Shown one piece after another: positions 51,080 through 64,000 of a stretch of DNA of 64,000 nt (the first letter of the stretch is position 1; the number at the start of each line of letters is the position of its first letter). A program made the translations under genes and the position numbers. The notes under the pieces are model-generated. The model ran no database searches, was not told the DNA's origin, and was given only the letters and a program-made list of their open reading frames with translations. Source of the stretch: Effrenium voratum (Eukaryota; Sar; Dinophyceae; Suessiales; Symbiodiniaceae); NCBI GenBank assembly GCA_963377175.1, contig CAUJNA010000585.1:1-64000 (forward strand), read 5' to 3'.

Positions 51080-54000
51080 CGCCTTGCCCCCCTGCAAGGC
51101 GCGGCCGTCAGAAGGCGCAGCGCCAGAGGCACCTGGCGAAGTTCATGAAAAAGCAGGGCTTCCAGCACGTGGACAAGCCTCCCATGTCCTGCTGGCGGAA
51201 TCCCTTCGAGGAAGTCAAGTGTCCAATCCATGTGGCTGCTCAAAACGGTGACTACCAGGCGCCTAGAGCCATTCATCCAAAGTCGGCTGGTTTCAGCGTC
51301 AGGAGTTCCGAAAGCGGGAGTCGTGACAAAGTCCTTGTTGTGCAGCATTTGCCCATTTGTTAAGACTCAGCAGAAATCAACTTGTAGGCCAATGCAAAAC
51401 TTAGACTCCTGGCAACCCCTACCGCTCAAACAAGCACCAGAGAAATTGATCCTGCCAGTAGGCCTGAATGCAATGCACGCCCTGTACCATTCAGCTAAAG
51501 GTGCCAAACAATTCAGCACCGCCAGCTTATTCTGTTGAAACCGCCATTGGGCAAGGCTCGAAATATGCTGTCCAACTTAACTAGAGCCCGTGCCAACGTT
51601 GGAGCCGATGCTGACCCTACGGGATGCGCTCGACAGCAGGACTTTGCCAGGATCATCTCTAATCCACTCCTTCATTTGTCCATGAATGTGCCGCTGTTTG
51701 GGAATCGGTCGCAAAGTTTTTCTTTTCTCTTGTTGTGCTTTGATGTTTGGCAGTCTCTCGCCTGAGGAGGTCGCGGCGCTTGGAACTCAAAAGTTCAAAG
51801 TCACCGCTGATGGTAGGCGATTTGGCTCTTGTGCAACTCGGGGTTTTAGGCTTGGATGCTTGGAAGCTTTGAAGCCAGGGCTGCAATGTAGTCCCGGAAA
51901 GGCTTCTTTCCGGTTTTGGACAAACAACTTGCTGAAAAAGAGAGGCTATGCCAGGTTTCCAATTCTAGAAGGCAAGTTCTTCTTGTTTTTGTTTGTGTTT
52001 CGGGGAAGAGGCAAGCAGGCGCGTTTTCGATGGACTGGCTGGCAATTGAGGTGAGCTCCGGCAGCTCTATGGCTTGTCAACACGCTGGGTGCTAGAGAGT
52101 TCCGTTTTTTGAGAACGCCGGGGCAGTTTCTTGCAGCTGGCAGGCTCTTCGTGGGCTGCTGGCGGCGGGTGCGGAACCGTCCAGACGCACTTCCAAGAAC
52201 CGCACAGCGCTGGACTTGGCCAAGTCGCGAGACCGGTTCGGCTCACACAGGAAGGCGGGGTCCAGATGGAAAGTTGCGGAACTGAGGCGGTTTCTTGCTT
52301 GAAAGGTGTTGAGAGACACCTTGACATACTACTGATGGCACCTGATTTATCATCCATAATAGTTGGGGGGGGGGAAACCCCTCAGAGCAGTGTCATGCTG
52401 GGGCACGCATGGAGGTATTCTGGCTGATCAGAGTCCAAGACGACGGACAATGGCAAGGAATGTTGGCTAGCCTGAAGGTATGTAAATTACTCAATCGCAA
52501 CACTTGATTCCAGCTGTGCAGGCCCTCGCCATAATTTCCATCCTTGCGACTGCTTACTTGGTGTTGATAGCGATGGCTAACAAGCCTTGAACGAGGATAT
52601 TGGTGATCAACGGCAACATGCCCCAACCCGCTATCGCTGGCATGGTTTTCGCTCCAAACATGGTTTTGCAAGTCTGACTAGTTCCCTCACCTTTGAGCTT
52701 TCAAAACAAGTCTATACACATCAACGCAGTTGCAGTACAAGACATTAAAGCAGAGCCGCAAGTTCAAGTGCACCGGTTGGGTAGATGGCCGCCTCACTAT
52801 CAATGCATCGCAAGACACGCATTTCAATTCAGCGAGGCGAAGGTGCCCAAAGGGCATTGTGGGAGCAACGAGCTTCTCACTGACCCCACAGACAACATAA
52901 TGTTGCTGGAAAAGCGCTGTTTTCCCGCGCTTGCAACAAGATGTGGCACATCAAGTTGAGCGACTGGGATGTGATGGCTGTGGACTGTGCAAAGGCTACA
53001 CTATTCCTTGAGCAGCGGCCAATAGTTACTCTCATATACGGTAGGGGCTGACATGGGGCACGTGACTTATTTGTCGCAGGAAAGCTGACCCCTGCTGGCA
53101 CTCATTAATTGCTCATATCGAGCAGTTGGCACATGTGAACAAATCTGCAGTAAAAGTATGGCTCAATGCCGTACGACGGACAGAGCCAATGCTTCGAAAA
53201 CTTGTATTAGCCCAATACTTGCTTTGCGCATGTGATCGCGGTTGCTTGCAGAACCAGTAAACAACAACAAGCAAACTTTGCCTGGGACACCCCAATATTC
53301 AAAGCATTCCTCCGCAGCGCCAGCCCACCCCCGAAGGCAATAATTGGTTGACGACGAATGCGCGGTTTGCTTGAGTTTACTCTGCGGCCTAGGGGGTGAT
53401 GGGCCAAATAAGGGAACCGTGAGCTTCCCACGCGGCGGAGGGTGGCGAGGAACATGCAGGCTGAACCCCCAGAAACCAACAGCGTGTCGAAGTTTTGTCG
53501 GCCGTTCCAACGAGACGTGCCAGGTCATCGAGCTTTTGGAGGCCGACGTGAAAATTCACAGCATGCGCGGTGCTCTTCAGCTGATGATGCAGCAGACGTG
53601 TTTTCTGGAAGTGTCTTCCTGACATCACCACCAAGGGTCATTTTCTGCCTTTTGGAATGAAGCTGGAGATTGCAGAGAAACAAAAAGCTGAAAGAGGTCA
53701 TGCGATTGATAGTTCATGTGTCAAGGCAGAAGTTGACCAACAGCTCGGCTGAGCTCCAATATGAGAATATGGAATGCCATTGGGCATGTCTTGTAGCGTT
53801 CCTTCGCTTTTCCAGCTAGAAAGTTTAGTTCTTTCAAGCCAACGCGAAGACTCTTTCCGTGCTTGCCTTCCAAGGCATGTCTGAGCTAGGTTTCTGCAAG
53901 GAAGCGTTGATACTGCCACATGCAGGACATGTAGAATCACATGCTTGGGTACGTGTGCTAAAGCTTGATTACGCACCAGTCCGCTCTCTAGATCTGGGCG

Positions 54001-57000
54001 ACCCCCCATTTTGTAAGGTTTGCCTTGAGTGTTCTTAGTCAGCGCTTTGCCCAGCACTCGCTTGTAATTTGGTCCTGGACTGACAGTTGAACACTTGTTC
54101 GTTTGCACTTCCTTTTGCCCACCCATTCCTTCTGTTGGCTGCTTTGTAGTGGACAAACCCTTTAGGGTCGGACCTCCACACCCTGGGAGAGTCAGCCACC
54201 GGTATCTACGCTTACAAAGTTTTATCCCAGTCTGCATCACTCTCGAGGGTATGGCTCCCTTCCAAGCTTCGGAATGGCTGCAAGCAAGCGTGCTGTGTTG
54301 GTTCGGGGACAGGCGTTGACACTGCTCGTGTTGCAGCAGAGAGCTTGTGTGCGGCTTGAGTAATGCTGCCTGCGTTGCGCAGCGGCGGGCTCACAAAAAC
54401 AGCTGCCCGTGCTAGACTGCGGGAGTATGTTTCGGTCTAGGGTAAAATCCACCGCGTAACGCAGGCAGGGGCTAGGGCCGGGTTGGTCGTGCAGCAGGGG
54501 CCCATGCTGTTGGGGTGGGTCAGTGGCGCAGCAGGGGCCCGCGCGGGGGCAGGGTTCAACTTGGCCGGTTGTGCGCGGACAGCTGCCGAGTTGTTGCCCA
54601 TACTGCGCCCTTCCCCGTATAGCAAAAGCAAGACAACGGCAAAGGGCCTATTCGAGTGAATCTTCCTTGCCAAACGCGTGTGGTTTCCAAGATGTATGGT
54701 GGGTTACGCGTGACTACATGACATGGCCTGGAAAGAAGGGGCTTTCTTGAGCGCAGCTGAAAGGCCGCGCAAGGGGTTGTGGCCAGGCCCAGGAACTAGA
54801 AGCTGGGGTTGGTTGAGCCAGCGTGTGGCCCGCGGCGCCAGACTCACAGCTGTAGTCCAAGGGCAGCCCTCCTTAATTTTGGGCTTCCCGTGAGGTCCTG
54901 TTGTTGGAAACGCTGCTTAAAGCCTGTCAGTTTCCAATATGTTGAGTGTTCGGGGGTGAGGGGGGTCTTGTGAAACCTCTTCCAAAACATTGCTCTATTA
55001 ATCCGCGCGTGACATTAGTTATCCCGTACAGTGTCTCCGTAGTGTCTCCTTGCAGGGCGCCCTGCCAAGAGCTCCTTGCAGCTTTGTGCAGGTGGTTGGA
55101 TTCAACCGAATTTTGCTTAGTGACCTGACCCTGGTCAGGTCTGGCGTTGTGAAGGCAGCGCGTGCGTCGATCGCGAGTCCTCGTAGAGCTGTACAGTGTG
55201 TTTCTGCAGCGCTAGCTTGGTAGCAACACACCCCAGCTAGCAAGCAGATTGAACGAAAGAAAGACAGCGAGGACTCCGAGACACATTCCTTACCGGCAGC
55301 CGATTGCTGCTTCCCTTCTTGAAGCCCGCCAGGTTGCTTTTGCCCGCTTTCCAGACCTGATTGCAGGCTCGCAGGCCGCTGGTAGCCACAGGGCTACAGC
55401 TAGAAATGCACGGCTTTGCGTTATTTTCCTCCCTGTGGGCACTGGTCTGAAACCTGAGGGTGTACCTGTATGAACTCATTACTGCACTGTCAAACAGTTC
55501 ACGCACACAAACACCCAAGTACACCCTCGCGTTGATTCTGAGGAAGATGCGCTGAGGAGCATTATACGTCTTCCTTTTACAGACCAACAGCTTTGTTTAC
55601 TACTTATGGTTGCTTCTGTGATCAAAACATCGAGCGCTGGTTGTGAGACTTGTGCACATGTGCCAATTCGTCCTTGTGAGCAGGAGCATCTTTTTTTGCG
55701 CGTCGGTGTTGACCGCCCAGGCAGCATGCTGAAAGACATTGCTGGTGCTATGGAACTGAATATCTCGGGCGCTGAAGGCAAGGGCCAAAGGCTTGCCCTG
55801 CTTTACGTCTTCACGTTCATCCTCTTTGGCTCTTCTCATGGTCCGGTTTAGGTGAGCTTGGTGAGGACATCTGAGGGAGGTCACAGAGTCACAGAGTGCT
55901 TAACTTGATGGATTTGGCTGTGCAGAAGCTTGAGAGGCTGTATCCGTACATGGCAGTTTTGCAATCCCGCGCAAGGCGATATGCTGGGCTCCATGATCGA
56001 CCAATGCCTGCGCAACTCCTCCAGCAACCCGCGGCCCCTTGCATTTTGAGGTGGTTGTTTGATGTGGTTCTAGTGCGTTCATTGCTCTGGCTTGGTTTGA
56101 TGTGGATTGGTCTTGACTGGCTTGGTTGGTGCTTGGTGCTTGGTGCTGTGAGTTGGCGGTGCCTGGCGGATGGGTTGGTCTGCTCACCATGCACGCCCCT
56201 GCATCATTTGTGGCGGGACCTTGTTGACTGATTGGTGGGATTTGCTTTGGTGGCTGGCCAATGGCTAGGTCGAAGGTTTGCTGTAGCATCATCGTCAAGT
56301 TGATGAGCTGCCTCCCGAACCATAGGCTTCCCTTTTTACCTACAACCTGACCGCATGTTTGAATCCTTTTGGATTTGGAGTCACGTGCCAGCGAAGCATG
56401 CCTGTCAACAAAGAACCAGGTCACTTGGATTGGTCTGACAGGGCAGATTCTGACACGTGAGTCTGGGCCTTTGTACAATCAACCGTTTGCCTGACTGTCT
56501 GGCCCCCTCCTTCAAACCTCGACCCGTTCCACGCTCGCAACCCTTTTCGCAGATGCCCCGAAAAGGACCTTGACCCCACAAGCAAAGGCTGCCTGGGCTG
56601 GAAAAGGAGATCACCAGGGAAGGGTCATCTTGAAACCCTTCACAAATCATGCAGCGACCTTTCCCCTACACGTGCAACATTGTAAGAGAATGCTGAAGGC
56701 AGGCAGAATGTGGCCCACCGCAGAAAACCAGACACATGTGCTGCATGGGGGTGACGTGGAACTTAGCAAGATGGCTACGAGAAGTAATTCAGAGTTCTTT
56801 GCACGGCCAACCCCTTCGGACAAATGCAAACAGTTGTATGCCGGCAGGAGACAAAAACATAGTGGGCAATCCAATCAGTAAAATGCCTTCTCTTGCCTCG
56901 TCGGAACAGTTTCTTTTCTCCATGCATTCACGAAGGTGCCGACCTCCTTATCGATGGAATGTTTTGCTAGTGTAGCATTGCTACTCGAGCTAGAGCTTTT

Positions 57001-57100
57001 TTGAATGTCTCAGGCCACTGATCAATACCTTCCTGTGATGAAACTAACAGTATGACAAACAACTGTGGGAGCAAAAGCTTGTTGATGATGCCTCTAGAAT
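51080..57100. other. Intron-rich or intergenic region, nothing firm
   Basis: No recognisable gene, RNA or long repeat. A homopolymer G run (about 52,366-52,374) and short foldback words occur. Several 70-190-codon frames on both strands lack motifs and coding bias. Confidence 0.35.
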
Positions 57101-57179
57101 TCTTGGACTAGGGCGGTGTAGCACGTCTTCCAAATGCTACAAGGCACATCGAATGGTCATGCTACTTGATAGAACAGAT

Positions 57180-57300
57180 GTCAGGCTGCTGGACCTGATC
57201 ACCGTGGAAGAGAATGGCCAGCAAGTTACCATGTATGACAAGCTAGTCACCCAAACCAAGGCGCGGCTTGACAGAAAGACCCGAACCGCAGGCAGTGAAT
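57180..57300 (+). CDS. Exon-like piece, product unknown
   Basis: One frame reads RLLDLITVEENGQQVTMYDK then LVTQTKARLDRKTRTAG, which has host-like coding composition and a possible acceptor (ACAGATGTCAG) just upstream. No family recognised. Confidence 0.3.
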
Positions 57301-58375
57301 CGGCATAGGTCCGAACGAGTTGGGGAGGGTTTGCCTTCAGCTTGGTACCGCATGGCCCCTGAGGAGCAGATCGCTACACAGTTCAATCAGATTTCATCTT
57401 CCATAGACACTGGCGGTGCCAGCATTAGCGGATCGTCGGAGGTGACCCAGCTCTTGCAAATGCTGCCGCTTGGACGTGCTGTGGATGTTTAGCTTGTGCC
57501 AGGCATACTGGTAGACATGTTACGGCTCGGTCTTACTCGCTACTAGCAGTGAGCTCTGACTTTGTGATCTTGAGTAAGAGTCTGCCGTCTTGATTTGCGA
57601 GCATTGCGGTCAGCATGCACGGAGAGGCGAAGGACCTGGATTTGTTTCTTCTGGTAGACTAGCCACTCTTGCCGTGGATCTCAGCCGAGGCAAGATGTTC
57701 CTTTGGACACCATGATGCTGCTTGGCCTAATCGTGTGCCACTGTCGCCATGCCCTGCAGAATGACTGTGCGTAGTCCGCGCCCATGCACCTGTGGTAGAT
57801 GTGCTTGTTGCTCCTCTCCCAATGATGTCACTTTTCCGTTTCCAGCGGAAAGATAAGAGATTTGTATCCGTCAAGCTCTTCCTCGAGCAGGAGCAGGATT
57901 TTTCCGAAACATGGAACAAACACAGGAGTCCTTAGACACACTCACTGGCCCTCCGACGTTCTGAGGTTTCCTTTGGCTTCTTATGGCTGGGATTCAGACT
58001 CGGACTACCAGGCCGCAAGACTTGCAAGCAGCGGCAACGGTCTCAGAACGTCCTTGCGATGCCAAGTGCGGCCACGCCAAGGGAGGGAAAAGCAGCGCTG
58101 TGCACTTGGCAAGTCGTGTGTCGTGCTTTTCCTTCTTCTTGCAGGGGATTTTCTTCGCTCGCTCTTGAGACGCGTCGGCCTGCTTTGCTGGCGAATTGCT
58201 TTCTCTTTGCTTTTTGCTTCTGTTGTTAGGCTGCTGCCGGGCTTTGGCTTTGACGGTTGCTTCGGACTTGCAGCTGTAGAGTTTCCCAGCGCGCTTGAGC
58301 ATTGCTGCTTCTGAGTGCCGTGAGGTTCAGACTGCGGCGTTGCATACTGTTGAGTGCTAAACAAGAAACAAAGCA

Positions 58376-58630
58376 ACTATCAAACACACAAAGAAACACG
58401 CACAGAAGCAGCATGCGAAAGCCAATACAAAAACACACCACACACACAACACACCACACACACACACACACCACTCCACACACACACACACCACACAACA
58501 CGCACACACCACACCGCGCAACACAACACAACACAAAGCTACAAAAGACACAAACAAAGACATACACACAACAAACAAACGAACCAACCAACCAAACAAT
58601 CACAAACAATCACAAACAAACACACAGCCG
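58376..58630. repeat. (CA)n/(ACAA)n compound microsatellite
   Basis: CA-rich words (ACACACCACACA, AAACAAACAAAC) without a strict period. The Thr/His-rich frames across it are artefacts. Confidence 0.9.
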
Positions 58631-58635
58631 AACAC

Positions 58636-58679
58636 AAGCAAGCAAGCAAGCGCGCAAGCAAGAACGTAAGAAAGCAAGA

Positions 58680-58733
<54 letters not shown>

Positions 58734-58735
58734 AC
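58636..58735. repeat. (CAAG)n microsatellite
   Basis: About 20 CAAG units. A shorter run of the same unit recurs at about 59,462-59,480. Confidence 0.9.
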
Positions 58736-58749
58736 AAAGAAGGAACATA

Positions 58750-58902
58750 TGAATGCAAGAAAGTCAAGAACAAAAAAAGAAAAAGGAAAAGAGAGAAAGA
58801 AGTAAATTAAGAAACAAATAATGAAAGAAAGAAAGAAAAGAAAGAAAACCAAGAAAGAAAGAAATAAAGAAAGAAATAACGAAAGAAAGAAAGATAGAAA
58901 TA

Positions 58903-58934
<32 letters not shown>

Positions 58935-58938
58935 AATA

Positions 58939-58978
<40 letters not shown>

Positions 58979-58993
58979 AATAAAGAAATAAAA

Positions 58994-59025
<32 letters not shown>

Positions 59026-59040
59026 AATAAAGAAATATAA

Positions 59041-59100
<60 letters not shown>

Positions 59101-59180
59101 GGAAAGAAAGAAAGAAAGAAAGAAAGAAAGAACGAAAGAAAGAAAGAAACAAAGAAAGAAAGAGGAAAGAAAGAAAGAAA

Positions 59181-59215
<35 letters not shown>

Positions 59216-59350
59216 ATATAGAAAGACAATAAAGAAAGAAAGAACGAAAGAAAGAAAGAAAGAAAAGAAAGAAAGAAATAAATAAGGAAAGAAATAAATA
59301 AATAAATGAGAGAAAGGAAAGAACATAAATAAATGCAAGAAAGAAAGGAC
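58750..59350. repeat. (GAAA)n microsatellite with an (AAAT)n core
   Basis: About 600 bases of GAAA units with rare TAAA and GGAA variants. An (AAAT)n run is at 59,180-59,217. Purine-only plus strand, the mirror of the pyrimidine tract at 17.2 kb. Confidence 0.95.
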
Positions 59351-59519
59351 AAACAGAAAGAGGCAAAAAGACATACCCAAACAAGCCATCAAACAACTTA
59401 GCAAGCCAGCATGCCCGCACGCAAACAAGCCAATTTGCAAACAATTCAACAAACCAGCAAAAGCAAGCAAGCAAGCAAGCCAACAAGGGGGTACCCTCAA
59501 AAAAAGACAAACCCAACCC

Positions 59520-62280
59520 TCTGACAGCCGTTGAGCCTTGAGCAACGGGACGGGTTCATGGCCAGGCTATGCTGGCCAGCAGCACCACGCAGGAGTACAT
59601 CACCTCCTCAAGCTCTTGTGGCGACAGCACGGTGCCCACCGGCTACAGCCTCCCAGAAGAGGGCACCACGAAGAGCCTGGGATGGCAGGGCCCGTTCTGA
59701 CCAAAATCTGCACCGGTTTTCAAACGGAGTCAACAAAATCAGGGCAGATCTGTCTTCATTCTTGGCGAGCGGCAAGCCGCTGCTTTCCAGGCGCTAGCAT
59801 GGCAGGAATTTTCCGGCAAGCCCAGCAATCCCAGCAACCGCAAGCCTAGCAATTGCAAGCCGTGCCAGCATGCTGTGCGTGGACATCTTTGGACAACTGC
59901 CACTGCGGCGGGTATAAGGGACCCTTGAAGCGGGTGCATGTGGACGCAAGGCAGCAGAGCAAAGGCTTGCATTGAGCATGCAGGGGTGCGCCAGCTGGCC
60001 GCATTGATACACTGCCAGGGCAAACGTTGCGCCTCTTGGGCCTTCTCAGAATCATCCTGCAAGTTGTTGCTGAGTCATTCGCGCCGTCGAAGTAGTGCAC
60101 TCCAAGGCCATGAGCATATTCTAAAGGAAAACAAGGGTGACAATTGACCATCATAGATGGCCTTTTTGGTCAGTTGGGTTGACACTAGATGGCACTGGTT
60201 TCTAGTCATGTACTAGTGCCATATGTTACCAAAAGGACACCTATGTTGACCATCACACGCCTGCCACACAATCTGAGCTGGACATTCGATCCGCGGGTGA
60301 CCCGCACGACTTACTTTGCAGAAACCAAGTAACCGGTATGACATTTTGCCCTCCTGAAGTACGCTTTCTTGTTCTTGATCAGACGGGAGCAAGCTGCATC
60401 GCTTCTGGTCTGCCACCGGCTAAGGAAGGGCATCACTTCCTTGGTGAACGCACTCAACAGTAGCCAGACTGCATCCACACGCTGTATGAAGACTCTGATG
60501 TCTGGAAGAAAAGACTACCAGAAGAAATGCCAAGTTTTTGCAGCCAACGAAATTGCCAAGATTCGTGCCCCCACTGCTATTGGCTTTTCGGATTCCATTT
60601 TGCTTCCGTGATTGTTGAACTGCAACTTATTATGGGTTGCTGAGCTAGCCCAGTGAGAACCCTCGAAGGCCCTCCTTTCAAGGGGCTCTGGCTCTGAGCG
60701 ATGCACTTCGCAGTGGCATGCTACTTCCAGCTTGTGCGTGCGAGGTGGAATGACTTCCAGCTCGTACGATTACAGTCCACCCAGCTGTGCAAAGGACTTT
60801 GCCTGCAAGGCACCCTGGGGGTCAAAGGGCACACAATTTGCCAGCGATGTGGTTGCCGCTATGAATAAACTCAATAGCATGTCCGTACCTTCCCTCTGCG
60901 TGGCACTTGTGCCTGATCCCCCTCAGACTGCAGCACAAATTGGTGCGCAAGAACATGCCGCCTGCGCCAGGCCCTCAATGCAGGGTTGATTCTGTTGATC
61001 CTCCCTGTCTCCTCTAAAAGAGTTCCAAGGCTTTCGGTTGCCCCTGCCATGCCGAGGTGGCGGCAGGAAACTTCATGAATCTGAAGCAGGCGCGCAGGGG
61101 CTCAGTGGCAGGGTGCAAGTCAAGACTGAAGCCTTTTTTCTTCTCTGGGATTTTCGGAACTGTGATTTGGATACTCCCTCAGGTCAGGGTCAAGCAAGCT
61201 GACAGAAAGTGGAGCTGGAGACGGCTTATTGTGAGTGTAAGCCGGTTGTCAACCTTGAGCTGAGGAGATGCAGACGGGCAACATCTTCAAGTGCCGTCGC
61301 TTCGAGCCCGCCGGATTGCCCTGCGATGTGCCATGCATTTCAAGGGACAGAGGAGGTGGGTTTGGCCTTTGTGAGGCTAGAATACCCTTCAGGGACATCA
61401 AAGGTCTTGTTCGTTTTTAGTGGACTGTGGCAGGATGGTACGGTGGGTTGCTCAAAGTGGTCATGCGCAAGGCATGGCTAGACTTTGCCCAGTGAAATCC
61501 TTGCATGGACTACACATGTTGGCCCCAGGTATATGCCATGGCCCAAACTGGGAGCACTTGGTCGGACGACTGCATGAACGCCGATGGCACCTTCACGTCA
61601 GTTACATATGACTGCCCCAGAGCTGCACTGGCCGGACTTGTGCCACCTGCCGTGGCACATTCCAGGTTTGCCCCGATGCATTTTTCCCCCGGCAGAGCCT
61701 GCGGAACAAGCGTGGGGAAGCCCGCGGAAGCAGTTTTGTAGGCCTTGCCATGCCTCGGTTCAATCTTGAAGGGCATACAAGCCACCGCTCATTTGTGGGT
61801 AGCAGTGGCATGGCTTTGGAAGCAGGGAATTAGTCTCCAGTCGTGCATGTCACACCAGCATTGGACTTGTGCGTATTTGCCTACGTGTCTTCCTCGCAGT
61901 TTCTTTGTAGGCCTCCCACCTGACAGTTACTTGGGGGACGATGCACGGTCAAGCCATGCTTCCTGGAAAGTTCCTGAGATCCACAGCACTGAATCCAACG
62001 ACTAGGATGAGGGGGTTCTCTAAAATGCAGAAACAAAGCAAACATGCAGAGGCAATGCTTTGCACCCGCACAAGTTTATTGTAGCTGCATACAGTGCGCT
62101 GCGGGACATTTTTCATTTCCGCGACCCCTGGCTGTCTTGGGATGTTGCGCTGGAATCCAAGGCTCCCTCGCCCAGTTTGTGACGCTGATCCAGGCTCCTG
62201 GGCTGATCAGTCCCTTTGTAGACTTGGCGTGTCTAGGTGCACTGTCCCAGTCACAGCTTCCGGAACATGTCATTCTTTTT
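59520..62280. other. Region with scattered exon-like pieces
   Basis: Pieces with coding look: about 61,260-61,355 (EEMQTGNIFKCRRFEPAGLP then CDVPCISRD) and about 61,520-61,625 (QVYAMAQTGSTWSDDCMNAD). Both have paired cysteines, fitting an extracellular loop. A short hairpin ATGGCACT/AGTGCCAT lies at 60,189-60,222. No family recognised. Confidence 0.3.
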
Positions 62281-62288
62281 TGTCTCAG

Positions 62289-62455
62289 GAGTCACCCAAT
62301 GCCAATCGGACTTCAATGGTCCGCGGTGCTCCAAGCGATCCGAGGATTACCACGTGCGGCTGGCCAACGTCTTTGCGCGGGTGGACTCGGCCACGGGCTC
62401 CGTGCTCACGAAGATCCAGGTGGACCTCAAGGCTTTGTTGGCGCCCTGGGCACGT
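62289..62455 (+). CDS. Exon-like piece with GC-rich third positions
   Basis: After TTTTTTGTCTCAG (AG at 62,287-62,288) the frame reads VTQCQSDFNGPRCSKRSEDY, HVRLANVFARVDSATGSVLT and KIQVDLKALLAPW. Composition and acceptor support a real exon. Product unknown; it may belong to the same membrane-protein gene as the pieces at 44-49 kb. Confidence 0.4.
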
Positions 62456-62899
62456 CCGCCACGGGGGGTTCCACCGGGACCAGTGAGACCGGCGAAACGG
62501 CTCCTTTCCGGTTTGTCCTGTCTCTGGGGCAAAGGGCTCGAGTAAGATCGCCTGGGTCTGGAGTTTCCATTCGCATTGCAGTCGCGATGCGAGCGAGGGA
62601 ATTCGCAGTCCTGTCAATCAAACCCAACGTTGGAGGAAATGCGGCATTGAAGAGACATTCACGCAAAGGTCGGCTTGTAGCTCTCATCTCAGGCTTGAGC
62701 GCATGATGGGTTTGTTTGGGAGACTGGCTATTTGGCTGAGAATGTGTTTTTGTTTGGCGCTGTGTGGATGCTAGCATTTCCTCAGGATGTAATGCGATTC
62801 GATATGCTTTGCGCAGAACTCAAGTTGCAAGGGTTGGTGAGCTGCAGAGTTTCGTACCGGCAGATTGCTTGCTTGCCAGCAATGAGACCCATCGCAGCG

Positions 62900-63178
62900 A
62901 CGCCGAGGATCTGCACTTCCTGACCCAAATCGATGCCATTGGAAACGGCGTGACGTGTGGTTTCATGGGCACCTCCTTCCAGGCGTGCTCCAAGTTGCCA
63001 TTGCTTCAGATCGCATCGACAGCTGTTGACAAGCTTCAGCTGCTTTTGCGCCCGGCAGCCAATTCCGTGACTTGGCACTTGGCATGCGGTTTTGGAAAAC
63101 CTAGCTCAACTGACTCCTATTACTGCCTGCCGGCCAGAACGTCATCGACGGCCTATGCTACGGTGGTGTCTGGGGTGT
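62900..63178 (+). CDS. Exon-like piece ending in a stop
   Basis: Reads DLHFLTQIDAIGNGVTCGFM, GTSFQACSKLPLLQ and STAVDKLQLLLRPA, ending at a stop at 63,178. Two cysteines and a helical end are all that can be said. Confidence 0.3.
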
Positions 63179-63238
63179 GAAGGCTGGGACATGCAGCGCC
63201 GCAAAGTGTATTGATTTACAAAGCAGCCACGCCATTGT

Positions 63239-63432
63239 CACAGACAGGCAGAGAGACGGAAAGACAGACACACAGACAGAGACACAGACACAGGCGCAGA
63301 GACAGAGACAGAGACAGAGACAGAGACAGAGACAGAGACAGAGACGGAGACAGATACGCAGCTGCACACGCAGACAGAGACAGACAGACGGAGACAGAGA
63401 CAGACGGACAGACAGACAGGCAGGCAGGCAGG
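63239..63432. repeat. (CAGA)n/(GACAGA)n microsatellite
   Basis: ACAGAGACAGAGACAG repeats with GGCAGGCAGGCA at the end. Confidence 0.9.
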
Positions 63433-63439
63433 TAGGCAG

Positions 63440-64000
63440 ACCGCACACACACACACAAACACAAGCACAAGCACAAAGACAAACACAAACAAAACACAAA
63501 ACACAAAACACAAATGACAAACACAAGCACAAACACAAAACACAAAACACAAAGACAAACATGCAAACACACACGAACACACAAACACACAAAAACACAA
63601 CAACACAAAACACACACACACACACACACAACACACACACACAAAACAACAACACAAAAAAAGAGAGACAACAACACACGAAAACACAACAGCACAACAC
63701 ACAGACACACACACACACACAAAACACACACACACAACACACACAAAACAAAACACAAAGCAAGCACAAAGACAAGCACATATACAAACACAAAACACAA
63801 AACACAAAGACAAGCACACACACACACACAAATGTAACAACACAGAAACATAGAAACACAGAAGCACAGAACAACACAGAAACACAGAAACACAAAAACA
63901 CAGAAACACAGAACAACACAGACACACAGAAACACATAACACAGAAACACAGAAAAACAAAAACACAGAAACACAGAAACACGGAAACACGGAAACACCG
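63440..64000. repeat. (CA)n/(ACACAA)n compound microsatellite to the window end
   Basis: CA-rich words (CACAAACACAAA, ACACAGAAACAC) continue past the end of the window. The Cys/Val/Phe-rich minus-strand frames are artefacts. Confidence 0.95.

Noticed and set aside
58357..59545. Long Phe/Ser/Leu minus-strand frames resembling membrane proteins
   Set aside because: They are the reverse of (GAAA)n and (CAAG)n microsatellites.
63158..63998. Cys/Val-rich minus-strand frames of 250-274 codons
   Set aside because: They are the reverse of CA-rich microsatellites.

Overview
The window looks like nuclear DNA of a dinoflagellate-type protist. The evidence is a large excess of simple-sequence and satellite DNA, GT-AG introns as short as about 60 bases, exons of a multidomain protein family that I recall from Symbiodiniaceae protein predictions, Copia-type retrotransposon debris, and an intact eukaryotic 60S ribosomal protein gene (eL13). 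No database could be searched, so every assignment rests on motifs and memory of families.

Layout. 1-4,690: satellite and microsatellite DNA with no gene. About 4,690-17,010: a GC-rich, densely coding block that I read as a decayed Polinton-like (adintovirus/PLV-like) endogenous viral element. It carries a truncated minus-strand ORF, a coiled-coil protein, the N-terminal part of a protein-primed family B DNA polymerase, the N-terminal part of a double-jelly-roll-type major capsid protein, small virion-type proteins, a penton-like minor capsid protein, an A32/FtsK-type packaging ATPase, a D12-class adenine methyltransferase, the C-terminal part of the polymerase, three tandem coiled-coil paralogues, an rve-type integrase and a fibre-like protein. 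Most of these genes carry frameshifts, deletions or insertions. No terminal inverted repeats are visible. 17,010-19,680: non-coding, with a 600-base pyrimidine tract. 19,680-33,092: exons of the dinoflagellate multidomain family (UBA-like exon, a PCSS methyltransferase-like exon, Q/K-rich exons, a conserved C-terminal module), with a hairpin array at 24.3-24.8 kb. 33,100-34,450: a Copia 3' remnant fused to fragments of a second virus-like copy. 35,250-35,906: intact eL13. 36-63 kb: intron-rich, gene-poor DNA with scattered exon-like pieces, some resembling a prominin-like membrane protein, plus foldback elements and a diverged duplication. 58.4-59.5 kb and 63.2-64.0 kb: long microsatellites.

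How the parts fit. The capsid, penton, ATPase, polymerase and integrase set is the core of Polinton-like viruses. The methyltransferase, coiled-coil array and fibre-like gene are accessory. The damage (polymerase in two pieces 5.8 kb apart, capsid gene cut, ATPase P-loop lost) argues for a dead, rearranged integrated copy, although indel errors in the assembly could account for some frameshifts. The second fragment near 34 kb shows that the element family is present more than once in this genome.
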